Shown here piece after piece: positions 32,326 to 43,061 of a stretch of DNA of 64,000 nt. The notes under the pieces are model-generated. The model was not told the origin of the DNA, did no database searches, and saw only the letters and a list, made by a program, of their open reading frames with translations. The stretch comes from Forficula auricularia (taxonomy: Eukaryota > Arthropoda > Insecta > Dermaptera > Forficulidae), in contig JALMQS010000828.1 of NCBI GenBank assembly GCA_024734495.1, positions 2,777,101-2,841,100 on the forward strand, in the 5' to 3' direction. The position numbers and the translations under genes were made by a program. How positions within the stretch are numbered: position 1 is the stretch's first letter; each line of letters begins with the position of its first letter.

Positions 32326-33341
32326 GATTTTTTTTTTCATTATCCTGGGGCTGCATTCCATCAATTCTCCACCAAAAATAAATCTTTCGATTTTCTTTTG
32401 ATCGGCAAATGAAATCCGTTTTAATTTATTCGAGGAGATCGCATTTCTCTATAATTAAATGACAGCTTGTTATCTAATTAATACTTATGCTGGATGTTTT
32501 CTATATATTATATGCCTATTAGTGTCTGATTCAGAATAATTGGATCAATATCTGGGATCCAGCCTCTCTCCCATTTATTCCATATACGTCGTACATATTT
32601 ATACTCACCCATCCGGAGCGGAGCACCCCCCCCCCCCCCCCTTCACCTGTCCTCCCTCCGATTCACATTCATTTCCCCTCTTCATCCCCCTCACATTCAT
32701 TTTGCCTCTAAAATTAATTGAAGCTAATTTTACTGCTAACTGACACACGGAATTAGTATGATGGTGGTAATTTAAGTATCATAAGTACTGCCAGAACTAA
32801 TTGACGAAAATATAGCAGGTAAAAGCCGCGGGGAGGTCTGGAATAAATTTCATATATTTATTTTTAATTATAACTTAATTATTTTTGATTAATTAGAATT
32901 TCCTTTCTTATAGCTGTTCTATTCAGAGAACCAGGCAAAATCTTATAATTGTACCTACGCTAAATTATATAAAAACCCGTGATTAAAATTCGAACAAATT
33001 TGTTGTTGTTATTGTTGATGATTTGATGAGCAAAATCGGACTTGTGTATCTTGGTCTTGTGAATTCCGCAGAGAATGTATGGTATCATTTTTTTAAAACA
33101 AAATGTGTTTACTAAATTTAAAAATTTACATATTTATTATTATAATTTAGGCATCGAGTCAACAGAACACTCACTAGCATTACTATATATAATGTTATTT
33201 AAATAGGAAGAATGCGAAAATCTTAAACCTTGGTCTTATTTTTGCCCAAGTAGTTGTTCTAGGCCTTAGTCATATATGTGAGTCTTGTTCTTTACTTTGC
33301 TAAGTCTTGGTCCCTGTCTTGCAATTTCTGAAAAACAAAGA
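32326..33341. other. No gene; includes a 17-base C run
   Basis: A homopolymer C tract lies at about 32625-32641, followed by a C/T-rich stretch. 32400-32520 is AT-rich but complex. No gene supported. Confidence 0.4.
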
Positions 33342-33500
33342 CCCGCACATCATTTGCCTATCTGATATGGATTTGCGTCTCTTTCTGAAGTAAAAATTTT
33401 CTCTCTTTATTTCTGTTAGACGAGAGAATATTTTTTCTTATATTTTTTTTTCATGCTATTCAAATAATTACATGTATTATTTAAGCTTCAAATTCAATAG
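33342..33500 (+). repeat. Local duplication, second pair, copy 1
   Basis: Matches 34620-34780 (CGCACATCATTTGCCTATCT, GCTATTCAAATAATTACATG), 1.28 kb apart in direct orientation. Confidence 0.75.
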
Positions 33501-33818
33501 TCTGAGCCGTTTTTGAGATATTTCGAAAAAGAAAATAATGATAAAAGTAAATAAATATTTTATGAAATATTAATTTACTATGAGTTAGGTTTTCTAGGTC
33601 ACTTGTTTCACTTTAAAAATTACAAAAATAAAAGTGGTAAATTAATTTTTTCAATTTTTAACGTGAAACAAGTGACCTAGAAAACCTAACTCATAGTATA
33701 TTAATATTTCATAAAATAGTTATTTACTTTTATGCAATTGGATGTTGATGAAGGCAGTCCACGGTGGTTGTAAAGAATAAGACTATAGAGGTTTTATTAT
33801 TTTACATTTATTTGTTAA

Positions 33819-33862
33819 ACCGACGTTTCGGAGATTTATTCTCTCCTTCTTCAGGGTCTATA
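33819..33862 (-). ncRNA. Hammerhead-like motif, left arm (best class)
   Basis: Exact inverted copy of the plus-strand motif at 34197-34241: CTGAAGA is the complement of 33848-33854, followed by spacer A, GGAGA...TCTCC, GAAAC, ACGT, C, and GGTTT pairing with AGACC. Confidence 0.6.
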
Positions 33863-34196
33863 TAATTGAGGGGAAGACGAACATTAATTAGTATTGGGAT
33901 TTTCACAAATCATTCATAATATAAAAACAATATACACAAAACAAAAATAATAATCATAAATCTACTTACAACAAAAAGTCAATGAAAGTAGTTCAAAACA
34001 TAGTTACTTTCTGTCTCCTTTGACAATGCCAAAAAAACATTATAAAAATTCTTTTTCATCTCGAATAGAAAACAAAGTAAAAAAGCAATTGATGATCCAT
34101 ATGTTAATGAGATATATATAAATGAATGAATGTATAACATGTCCCCATTTGTGAAAATCCCAATACTAATTAATGTTCGTCTTCCCCTCAATTATA

Positions 34197-34241
34197 TAGA
34201 CCCTGAAGAAGGAGAGAATAAATCTCCGAAACGTCGGTTTA
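34197..34241 (+). ncRNA. Hammerhead-like motif, right arm (best class)
   Basis: CTGAAGA (34203-34209), one extra A (34210), stem II GGAGA (34211-34215) with TCTCC (34223-34227) and a 7-base loop, GAAAC (34228-34232). A15.1-C-G-U16.1 form the palindrome ACGT (34231-34234), then C17 (34235). Helix I: GGTTTA (34236-34241) pairs with TAGACC (34197-34202) over six bases with one G-U. Every conserved hammerhead position is present (N7 is A). The only departure is the extra A between A9 and stem II. It resembles the minimal type I hammerheads known from Penelope-like elements, whose tiny helix III can be completed by dimerisation. Confidence 0.65.
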
Positions 34242-34435
34242 ACAAATAAATGTAAAATAATAAAACCTCTATAGTCTTATTTTTTACAACCACCGTGGAC
34301 TGCTTTCATCAACATCCAATTGCATATTTATACCAGTCCGTCTCCTAAAGAAAATCTCTATCAATTTACTTTTATCTTTATTAAAGATGTTTCACCTTGC
34401 ATCAGCACCACAATCTCTATTAATTATAAATAAAA

Positions 34436-34615
34436 AAACAACACTTTTTTCATTCATGATTACTATAGGTACTTTTACTTTTTAAACGGAACCTTAAAAA
34501 TCATGACTTTTCTTCACGTTACATATAATTCAAAATACGAACAAGCAAAAATAAATATATAAATATTTTATCTCATTTCAATATTCCAGCTACCCATTTA
34601 GGGATAATTTTTTTC
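34436..34615 (+). repeat. Local duplication, copy 2
   Basis: Second copy of 30946-31120. It starts with a P-family terminus remnant (CACTTTTTTCATTCATG) and is followed at once by the second copy of 33342-33500, so two different duplicated segments are joined here. Confidence 0.75.
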
Positions 34616-34619
34616 CATG

Positions 34620-34780
34620 TACGCACATCATTTGCCTATCTTATATTGATTTGCGTCGCTTTCTGAAGTAAAAAAAAATTCTCTCTTTATTTCTGGTAGA
34701 CGAGAAATATTTTTATTTTTTATTTTTTTTTTGCATGCTATTCAAATAATTACATGTATTATTTAAACTTCAAATTCAAA
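34620..34780 (+). repeat. Local duplication, second pair, copy 2
   Basis: Second copy of 33342-33500, differing mainly in T-run lengths. Confidence 0.75.
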
Positions 34781-34996
34781 TCCAATTCTCCTGCTGAAAT
34801 GAATTAATTACTTTAAATAAAAAGCATTTCACTCATTCCAATTTTCTTAATTAAAATCACTCCATATTTCTTTAAAACAAATTTCTCTGAGTGCCATATA
34901 GAAAATTAGTGTAGAGCAATCTTACCTTGTTGGGACCCAGCCTCACCTTTCATATAATATCATTATTATGAAATATATATTTAAAATCAAGTAAGT

Positions 34997-35355
34997 AAAA
35001 TAAGTTTAGGTTTTCGTAAAGGTAGATCCTTATAAAATAAACGTACTTAGTATCCTTTTCACTGAAAATGATTTAATATTTTATGTTGAATTATTCAATT
35101 TCAAAAAGCTTGTCGCACAAATTGTAAAGAAAATTCATACTTGACAAGTACTTGCTTATCAACCATTCACTCTCTAATGAAATTAATTGGTACATACTTT
35201 TATGAACATTTCGCGACAATTTTTGAAATCGATTAATTCAAAATAAAATTTAAAATCATTTTCAGTGAAAAAGATAGTATCTAAGTAAGTACGGTTTTTT
35301 ATAAGGATCTACTGATGTGAAATTAGCATAATGAAAACCTAAACTTATTTTATTT
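34997..35355. mobile_element. Foldback element, about 100-bp arms
   Basis: AAAATAAGTTTAGGTTTTCG at the left and its complement ending at about 35355. Arms (34997-35085; 35250-35354) share GTAGATCCTTATAAAA and TTCACTGAAAATGATTT. The centre is unrelated. No HHR-like motif, no coding. Confidence 0.7.
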
Positions 35356-35914
35356 GTTTTAGTACACATGGATTAAATAAAAGCTTGTTAAAAAAAAAAA
35401 TAGTTTTTTATATTATTTTATTTTCTGGTTTTTAATTAATACATCATTTCATTTGATATCCATGTCACAAAAATATATTTATTGTTTTTAATGTATCTTA
35501 ACTAATTGCTGTACCAATCATAATAGATGGATTTCGTCGCCTGTAGAGTATTCCTCTTCTGTGCTTCAGAACACATATTGTTGCATAAGCACTAGGCGCA
35601 AAGCGTAAGATAGTGAAAAGTATCTACATGTAAATTATAAAAAAATTACATAACTGAGTATATACTAGATTGTATTGTCACCAGCACTAAAAGTGTGTGC
35701 AAAATTTCAGCTCATTCGGTTGTATGGAACTGGTTTAAAATTCAGTTCCAAAATTCCGCTCACGTATCTGACAAGTGAAGTTAAATAAATGCTTGTAAAA
35801 TATACCTATATCCCACAAAAATAGAATATTATAGTAAGTAGGTACATAACAGCAGAAAAATTTCATATTATATTACGTTTTGCTCAAAAAATTATTAGTG
35901 TCTTTGGATCTACA
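35356..35914. other. No feature recognised
   Basis: Contains words like GCAAAATTTCAGCTCATTCGG (35698), seen in non-coding insect repeat DNA. No gene. Confidence 0.4.
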
Positions 35915-36536
35915 TTAGTGATGAGCAAAGCTAGACCAAGACCAAGACTGCAAGACCAAGCTCATCACTAATTAATATAGGCAGACGGTGATTTTGTAAA
36001 GTCTTCTATAGGGTGTTTAGAAAGTCCTGATCACTTTTAAGAAAAATATTATTATTTTGTTTTTGAGTATTAATATTAGTTATGAGCAGACCAACACCAA
36101 AACTGCAAGACCAAGACCAAGACCACCAATTCTGCTCATCAGTAATTAATATAGGCAGAGGGTGTGTTTGTAAAGTCTTCTATAGAGTGTTTAGAAAGTC
36201 CTGATCACTTATAAGAAAAATATTATTATTTTGTTTTTGAGTATTAATATTAGTTATGAGCAGACCAAGACCAAAGCTGCAAGGCCAAGACCAAGACCAA
36301 TTCTGCTCATCAGTAATTAATATAGGCAGAGGGTGTGTTTGTAAAGTCTTCTATAGAGTGTTTAGAAAGTCCTGATCACTTATAAGAAAAATATTATTAT
36401 TTTGTTTTGGACTATTAATATTAGTTATGAGCAGACCAAGACAAATTCTGCTCATCATTAGTTAATATAGGCAGATGGTGTGTTTGTAAAGTCTTCTATA
36501 GGGTGTTTAGAAAGTCGTGATCACTTTTAAGAAAAT
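35915..36536. repeat. Minisatellite, four units of 161-174 bp
   Basis: Units start at 35915, 36076, 36250 and 36421 (TTAGTTATGAGCAGACC or a variant). Each carries an inverted pair (ATGAGCAGA ... TCTGCTCAT) around copies of GACCAAGACCAA, then CTTCTATAGAGTGTTTAGAA and AAGAAAAATATTATTATTTT. The number of GACCAA repeats varies between units, and the fourth unit is shortened. There is no open frame through it. Confidence 0.9.
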
Positions 36537-38119
36537 TCATATGTACTCTGAAAACAATTCAATCTATAGACTATATGTACTATAAGGCTCTTTACTTAAG
36601 AATGTGTGTAATGGATTTGTCTTCTCATCCTAATAAAGTGACTAAAGCAATTAAGGAAAATACGCTATCTTATGAATAAATATTAAAATTCATATATTTG
36701 CTTTTTACTCCATTTATTTTCACTTACCATATCTTACCTATTATATCTCTTTTTTTCATTTTGATGTGTATAATATTTTTGTTTATATATAACAAATTTG
36801 TAAAGGCTTTTGCCGTCGAAAATTAAATAAATAAATATTTTCTTATTAAAAATGTACATTCTAGGTGGTTTTAGCCTAACATTTTCTTCCGAGAAACAAT
36901 TAAATCAAGATATAGTCTCAAATCTGTAACAGTTTTGTTGATGCTTGATAATTTGGAAGTTTTTTTTCTATTCAAAATCCATTCAATGTTTAGACGTAAT
37001 CATCAAATCCTGAAAGTTTTTAAACGTATAACATTGCAAACTTTTTTTTTTCTAATTAGACATTCTTACTCCCTTGATAAAAAAATCTCAATACAAAATA
37101 TTGGTGATTGCAATTTTAATTAATCTTCTTTTTTAATTAATAATTTATTGGATAGAAATTCTTTTACTTTCAATCCACTTGTTGTTTTCTTTTTTTATCA
37201 TCATCTCGAAACAGAGATTTTATTTATTATAATTAACTTTTCGAGTGTTAAAACGCAACGAGTTGCAAATACTTGGACCACTCGAATTTTAAACTTTAAA
37301 ATTCAATTAAACTTGATATTATAATTATATATATATATATATATAATATATATATATATGAATATAAATAAATAAATACAAGTCTTTTATGAAAACAATC
37401 TTCAAACGCTTATTAAAATAAACTTTTCGGGAGAATTTTTCCTTTTATCAATAGAATTCATATAAATTGAAAAAAGAAAAAAAATAGTTGCTTTTTATGA
37501 AATGAAAATAAATATAAAGCAACATTAAACAAATAAATATTTTGAAAAGTAGACAATGATACAAATTATCTTGGTGAAATATTACCTTGAAAAATAAATA
37601 AAAAATAAATATTCACGGAAAAAATATATATTAAATATACCTATATTAGGTTGGCAAAAAAAAACGAATATTTTTTTATTTTTGATCTCCCATGAAAATA
37701 TGTTGATTGAAAATTTTAAGAGGTCACTCAAGATTTTTAAAAATGTCTAAAATTGTAGAAAATTTTTTTTAATTTTTTTTCTCCTCATGTTATTATTTGT
37801 TACCTACTTTGAAAATTATAAATACATATTCTGAAAATTTCAAGTTAATATATCAATTTATAGAGGTCGTTCAAGATTTTCTTAATTTTTAAAGTAGTGT
37901 ACATACTTTAAATGTTTTCTAATGGCCTGTAGATAAATATAAATATTATTTTTTTTCTTGTTGACATTTTAACGAATAGAAATGAAGCACGAGACACGAA
38001 GAAAAAACATAAAAACAATTATTACTACTTAATATTTTAATTTTTATATTTTCAGCTCACTCGAAAACATCTAAAGTACACTACTTATAAAATTAAAAAA
38101 ATCTTGAGCGACCTGTATA
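36537..38119. other. AT-rich stretch with TA microsatellite
   Basis: TA repeats lie at about 37327-37360. From 37415 to 37450 the minus strand carries TTGATAAAAGGAAAAATTC and CCCGAAAAG, a decayed motif of the 40-kb palindrome type. No gene. Confidence 0.45.
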
Positions 38120-38773
38120 CACTGCTCGACAAAAATTAAACAAAAATTTCTCCACGTAAACCTAACAATGGATTGCAGTAGAGTTTTATACTCTGATTAT
38201 TACGCAATTTCCCGATTTTTTACACCACGTCAGAGTTTTGAGAAATTATCGATCAAAATGACGAAAAATGCCATTTTGACGTATATTCGAGTCCCATTAG
38301 ATATTAAACAGCAATATTGTAAATCAAAATGTTTTGTTGATGTAATAGAAAACAGCTTCCTCTTTGGTTTTCAAATTACCACTTGTTTTTAGCTCAATAA
38401 GAACGCGAGTTATAACTAAAAAACTAAGATTTTATGTTTTTTATCAATGTTTATTATCCTTTAAAATCACGTAGTTTTAGTTTTTTTTAGATACAACTCG
38501 AGTTATAATTGAGCTAAAAACAAATGGTAATTTGAAAATCAAAGAGGAAGCTGTTTTCTATTACCTCAACAATATATTTTGATTTCAAATATTGCTGTTT
38601 AATATTTAATGGGACTCGAAAATAGGTCAAAATGGCCTTTTTCGTCATTTTGACCGATAATATCTCAAAACTCTGACGTATTGTAAAAAATTAGGAAATT
38701 GCATGATAATTAGCATATAAAACTCTACCGGAATCCATTAGATTTACGGGAAGAAATTTTTTGTCGAACAGTG
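38120..38773. mobile_element. TA-flanked foldback element, copy 1
   Basis: Ends CACTGCTCGACAAAAA and TTTTTTGTCGAACAGTG, flanked by TA on both sides (38118-38119, 38774-38775), as for Tc1/mariner insertions. The arms (about 290 bp each) are inverted copies throughout, with words such as ATGGATTGCAGTAGAGTTTT, AAAATGACGAAAAATGCC and ACAGCTTCCTCTTTG. A second copy lies at 50691-51330. The 74-residue frame at 38168-38392 is a by-product of the arm. Confidence 0.85.
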
Positions 38774-38779
38774 TAATTT

Positions 38780-39075
38780 TTAGAGAATCTGGTGTTGGTG
38801 CGAGTTGAAACATATACCATATTTTTTTTAAATAAAAGAATAGTAAAAATATTTTTTGAGAAAATTATTATTCACTTGGTCAATTGTTTCACTTGTAAAA
38901 AAAGGAGAGAGTTTTTCAATATATATATTCCGGACTGTCAACTCATATTTAGGAGATTCAAAAAAAATAATCAGTTATATTTTGTATCTCCTGATGAAGG
39001 GTTGACAGCCCGAAATATATATATTGAAAAACTCTCCTTTTTTTCTTAGTATTTTTACTTTTCTTTTATTAAAAA
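38780..39075 (+). mobile_element. GTGTTGG-module element with HHR-like arm
   Basis: Module GGTGTTGGTGCGAGTTGAAACA at about 38789-38810. Arms: AGAATAGTAAAAATATTTTT through GGAGAGAGTTTTTCAATATATA (to about 38947), and the complement at 38998-39072. The HHR-like core lies at the inner edge of the right arm. It starts seven bases after the end of the foldback at 38773. Confidence 0.65.
38988..39018 (+). ncRNA. Hammerhead-like motif, weak
   Basis: CTGATGA (38991-38997), spacer A, GGG (38999-39001) with CCC (39009-39011), GAAA (39012-39015), then a TA run in place of CGT. No helix I. The inner stem is kept, the outer part lost. Confidence 0.35.
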
Positions 39076-40087
39076 AAAAGAAAAAACGGTCTCTATAAAT
39101 TGATATATCGAATTGAAATTTTCAGAATATTTATAATTTTCAACGAAGGCAATAATAACATGACGAAAGAAAAAAATTCAATTTTCTACCATTTTGGAAA
39201 TTTTTCAAAATTTTGAATGACCTCTTAAAATTTTTTAACCGAGCTGATTTTTGGTGAGCATTTTTAAAACATGTTAAATTAATATATTTTCATCCGAGAT
39301 CATAAATAAAAATATATTAGTTTTTTTTTTTTTTTTTTTTTTTGGAAATATAGTATTTTAGGTATATATTTTTATTCATTTATTTTTTGTTCCATATCAT
39401 TTTTTTTTTCAAAGGTACGATCAAATTCGTCAGCCTTGTCATTTTTTTATATTCTCTTCTTTTGAGAAGAATGAAGAAGAAAAAAATAAGATATATCTAT
39501 AAAATAAAAATCCTTGAGAGAAAACATCTAACTTGATTTTGGCCGATAGCTGAAAAAGGTAATCGTGTATGATTCCAGGAACGGATTTTGGCCATCTTCT
39601 GTGGGAGAACAGAGGGGTGCTGAGGGGGTATCCAGAGGGTGATAAGAACAAAATCCATCCACCCCCAAATCCTGTTTTTTTTTCCTTTTTTCTGCCAATA
39701 AGAACTCACGAACTCAAGACAAATACGAACAACCTCAGTGACCAGAATTTTGTCGAATAGAGTGTCTACATCTTTTTTTACACATCCATGTTTCTATATA
39801 AATTTCCAAACCATATATCGGATAAAAAATTTTCCTCTAAAGTGGAAATAGAATGATATGCAAATCTCAAGACTTAGATTCTTTACTCTCTATTATGTCA
39901 ATTGAAGAAATATAAGAGACAAATCCATGCATGTTTTGCATAATGCGATGCTTTACTATAAATCTCTTTTTACATACATATGCTCCGACCTCTTTGAAAT
40001 AAAGATTTGAAAACAATATTTTTAAATAAATACCAATTCACATTTAAATATTGGAAAAAATAATATAATACATAAATAAATATATAC
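39076..40087. other. T-rich stretch and an unassigned complex segment
   Basis: A T run lies at about 39321-39343. 39560-39730 is more complex (GAGAACAGAGGGGTGCTGAG) with short frames on both strands and no motif. No gene. Confidence 0.4.
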
Positions 40088-40090
40088 TAA

Positions 40091-40286
40091 GGGCCAGTTG
40101 TATGTCGGTTGGTACACTCTTTTTAAACGTTGACAAAAGGTAAAACCTTATAATTCACCTTGTGCCTGACGGAATGGCCAATCAGATCAAAGTGCTTGTG
40201 ATCTGATTGGCCATCCTGCCGGCCACAAGGTAAATTATAAGGTTTTACCCATTGTCAACGTTTAAAAAGTGTTTACCAACTGGCCC
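40091..40286. mobile_element. PIF/Harbinger-like MITE, TAA target duplication
   Basis: Inverted ends GGGCCAGTTG and CAACTGGCCC, flanked by TAA at 40088-40090 and 40287-40289. The arms extend inward (AAACGTTGACAAAAGG; CACAAGGTAAATTATAAGG; GATCTGATTGGCC) so that almost the whole element folds on itself around AAAGTGCTT. Ends and 3-bp duplication fit PIF/Harbinger. Confidence 0.9.
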
Positions 40287-40339
40287 TAAATGTCTAAAAT
40301 AAAAATAAAGGATATTGAAGTACTTTAATTGAAAGTAAA

Positions 40340-40420
40340 AGACGAGAGTAAAAGAGCTGTTGATTCATAAAGGGTGTCCTCTTCTTGATGAAAATATATA
40401 TATATATATATATATCAAAT
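40340..40420 (-). repeat. A-family terminus with TA run
   Basis: GAGCTGTTGATTCATAAAGG and GTCCTCTTCTTGATG then (TA)n: left A terminus abutting the palindrome at 40421. Confidence 0.6.
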
Positions 40421-40461
40421 AAATATAAATCTTTTAAAAACAATCTTCAAAACGTTTACTT

Positions 40462-40508
40462 TAACTCCAAACGTTTCGTGAGAATTTCTCCCTTTATCAA
40501 TGGAATTT
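40462..40508 (-). ncRNA. Hammerhead-like motif with variant core, left arm
   Basis: Minus strand TTGATAA (40500-40494), spacer A, GGGAGAA...TTCTCAC, GAAACGTT, then TGGAGT pairing with ATTCCA before the core (six pairs). C3 and G8 of the hammerhead core are U and A here. Confidence 0.45.
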
Positions 40509-40603
40509 TTTAATTGAAAAAAAGAAAAAAAAATTCTTTTTCTAAGATTTAAAAACAACACAAATCTTAAAAAAATCAAGTTTTTTTCTTTTTCAATTAA
40601 ACA

Positions 40604-40646
40604 ATTCCATAGATAAAGGGAGAAATTCTCTCGAAACGTTTGGAGT
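40604..40646 (+). ncRNA. Hammerhead-like motif with variant core, right arm
   Basis: TAGATAA (40610-40616), spacer A (40617), GGGAGA (40618-40623) with TCTCTC (40627-40632), GAAAC (40633-40637), GT, T, then TGGAGT (40641-40646) pairing with ATTCCA (40604-40609). Stems intact, core changed at C3/U4 and G8. Confidence 0.45.
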
Positions 40647-40700
40647 TAAAATAATCGTTTTGAAGATTGTTTTTTAAAAGATTTGTACATATTTATTTTA

Positions 40701-41742
40701 ATTATAAAAGAATCAATAAATTCATTTTTCTTTTTTATATATATATACCTGTATTTACTTATTTATTTTGAGATTAGAAATATTTTTACACCTGAATAAC
40801 TTTCTACTAGACCCAGAAGGACTAAAAAAAATCCAGCTTGATAGTGATTTTTCTTCACGTTCTTCTTATGATTAATATATCTGCATTTTTCAACTGGAAA
40901 TTTTGAACCTATAAATTCCAAAATATAACCAGTTATTTATTTTAAAATTATAAACATTTTCCCCCTCTCCCTAGAATTTTCCACGACACCCAGAAAGACA
41001 CTAAAAAAAATCCAGCTTGATAATGATTTTTCTTCACGTTTCTAACTTTTAAACACGAATAAAATAAACATTTTTGATTTAATTTAATACTCAGACCGGC
41101 AATGAAGTGTTTTTTTTTTTTTTTTATTTATTAAATTTTTATCATAGATATTTGCTGCTGAAATAGTAATCTCCTGAGTCTAAAATAAATAAATAAATAC
41201 ATATATTTAAAGTCATTAGATATCTACATCTTTTCATTTCTTATAGTTTATTTATTTTCACGGGACACTGAAGCTATAAATGCATATACAATTGTCAATT
41301 CAACTTATGTAATCACTAAATGCTAATAATTAAATAATAATAATTTATATTTATATGAAATTTCCTTTTCCTATCCCACAATCCCTTTGAACGTTAGCGA
41401 TTAGTATGTGTAGAGTTACTCCTGAATAATGCCCTTATAAATTGTTCATTGTGGTGGTTACTTGTTTCCTCCCCTCTGTATTTAGTGGGAAGCCTTTGAT
41501 CATGAACTATTTTCATGATCTATTTTTTTTTCTTTAAATAATTACTGTTAAGTTCATCTAAGATGCCTAGGTTCTTGGCTTTGGGGGTGCATCCATTAAT
41601 TACGCACAGCTTTGGAAGGATCCCAAAGCGTTACCTACATACATACATGTTCCTTTAATATCACATTGAGAAAATTTATAAAATTTATTGATATAACGTT
41701 AACTAACAAATATGAAAATAAGAAAAACTGGGAGGGCTTTTT
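40701..41742. other. No gene; weak repeats
   Basis: The segment AAAAAAATCCAGCTTGATA occurs at about 40826 and 41007 (local duplication of about 50 bases with CTTCACGTT). 41380-41650 is more complex and unassigned. An ACAT microsatellite lies at about 41637-41648. Confidence 0.4.
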
Positions 41743-42454
41743 AACCGACTTCAAAAAAGGAGGAGGTTCTCAATTCGACTGATTTTTTTTGTGTGTGTCT
41801 ATGTTACCTGATATCTTCGCCAATTGTGAACCAATTTTGATGGTTTTTTTGCATTGGGTTCAGTATAGTTTCCGATTGGCCCATTTTTTTTTCATTGGTA
41901 TTGGCTTTTTTGTTATGTTTGTTCAGGCATAACTTCTTTGTTTATAAACCAATTTTAATGATTCTTTCTGCGTTTGGATCAGTATAGCTCCAAGATAGTC
42001 AAGATACCTAACTATTTATTTATTTTATGTATGTTCAACGAGAACTTTTTGCAAGTGGAGTGATTTCGATGATTCTTTTTTTATTGGAAAGGGGGTACCT
42101 TAGAGGTGCTCCCATATTAATTTGGTCAAGTTCTGATGATATGATCAATGACGAAATAACGTAAATCTCCAATTCTTATGAGCAAATAATCATTATTAAA
42201 ATCACATTTTGAAGTGGGTGACAAACAATCTAAATAACTGAGCGGCTACGCCAAACGTACTAAGTAAGATCCGTCGAGTTTGATTCATAAAATGTATATG
42301 TTTAGTAACGACTTCAAAAAGTAATTTCATGTTAATATTTCTTCGTTTAGTTGTAACTAAATTAGATAATTATTTTATACCTTTTAGTGCATTTTATTTG
42401 ATTTTTGAGTTCTTATTATTTTATTTGTTGCATTTAATTTTTTTGAAGTCGGTT
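41743..42454. mobile_element. AACCGACTTC-type TIR element, complete
   Basis: Inverted ends AACCGACTTCAAAAAA and TTTTTTTGAAGTCGGTT. The interior follows the 29846 copy to about 42170 and then has about 280 further bases. A non-autonomous DNA element; such AACCGACTTC ends are common in insect genomes, but I do not assign a superfamily. No open frame. Confidence 0.8.
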
Positions 42455-43061
42455 TTATTTTTTTTATAAAAATTATTCCGAACCATTACAAGCAAGAGTG
42501 AGATCGGAAATTTAAAAAAACATTCTTTAAAAATAAAACCAACCCGTTCTTATTCATATCATCAAATAATAAATTTCAAATGACCTTTCAAACTCACTAT
42601 ACAAGTCAAAAGCAATTCATTTTTTTTCATCGGGTAACATTTCGCTTATAATAACTACCTATAAATATTTTAACTTAAAAAAATCTAGTTTATATTAATA
42701 TTTAATTCGATCAATCTGTATTTCGAAATAGGATTTTTATTCAATTAGCGGATCCAATGAAGAATGAAAGAATAAAGTTCCTTTTTCATTAGACCCATTA
42801 GAGTTAATTTCTTAAAAAAAATCGAAAATCACTTCGATATATCGTCGACTTAACAAGAAAACTGTCTATCTCCATTTTGGAAAATTTTACACAAGAGAAG
42901 AAAAACTATTATATTTCTTTGCGTTATTTGTCAAGTCGATATTTCGATGGTACGTTTTAAAACCAACCGATATAATTGGGACTTGGGCAAATTTATCCAA
43001 GGATGGCTTAAAGGTTATTCTAATAGAAAAATCTAATTTTCGCAAAATGTTCTAATAAAGA
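42455..43061. other. No feature recognised
   Basis: AT-rich; no gene or bounded repeat. Confidence 0.4.

Larger units (their letters stand above)
33733..34324. mobile_element. Nested palindrome with two intact HHR-like motifs
   Basis: Arms of 178 bp (33733-33910 and 34147-34324) are almost identical inverted copies, starting ATGCAATTGGATGTTGATGA. The central 236 bases are AT-rich and unrelated. Each arm carries a full HHR-like motif pointing inward to outward (minus 33822-33860, plus 34197-34241). The high arm identity implies a recent insertion or ongoing gene conversion. A 70-residue frame in the centre has no motif. Confidence 0.8.
33544..34430 (-). mobile_element. GTGTTGG-module hairpin element split by a palindrome
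   Basis: The hairpin arms 33544-33612 and 33660-33731 (AAAGTAAATAAATATTTTATG and complement) belong with the module at about 34390-34430 (minus: AGAGATTGTGGTGCTGATGC then AAGGTGAAACATC). Between them sits the independent palindrome 33733-34324. This is the best-preserved relative of the element interrupted at 786-1955. Confidence 0.7.
40421..40700. mobile_element. Palindrome with two variant HHR-like motifs
   Basis: Inverted arms from AAATATAAATCTTTTAAAAAC at the left to its complement ending at about 40697, with AAAATTCTTTTTCTAAG near the centre. Each arm carries a motif in which CTGANGA is replaced by TTGATAA or TAGATAA, yet helix I and stem II remain fully paired. Confidence 0.75.

Noticed and set aside
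35915..36536. CRISPR array
   Set aside because: Units are 161-174 bp, almost identical throughout, with no unique spacers; it is a minisatellite.
38168..38392. 74-residue open frame
   Set aside because: Lies wholly in an arm of the foldback at 38120-38773; the other arm and the copy at 50691 do not keep the frame.
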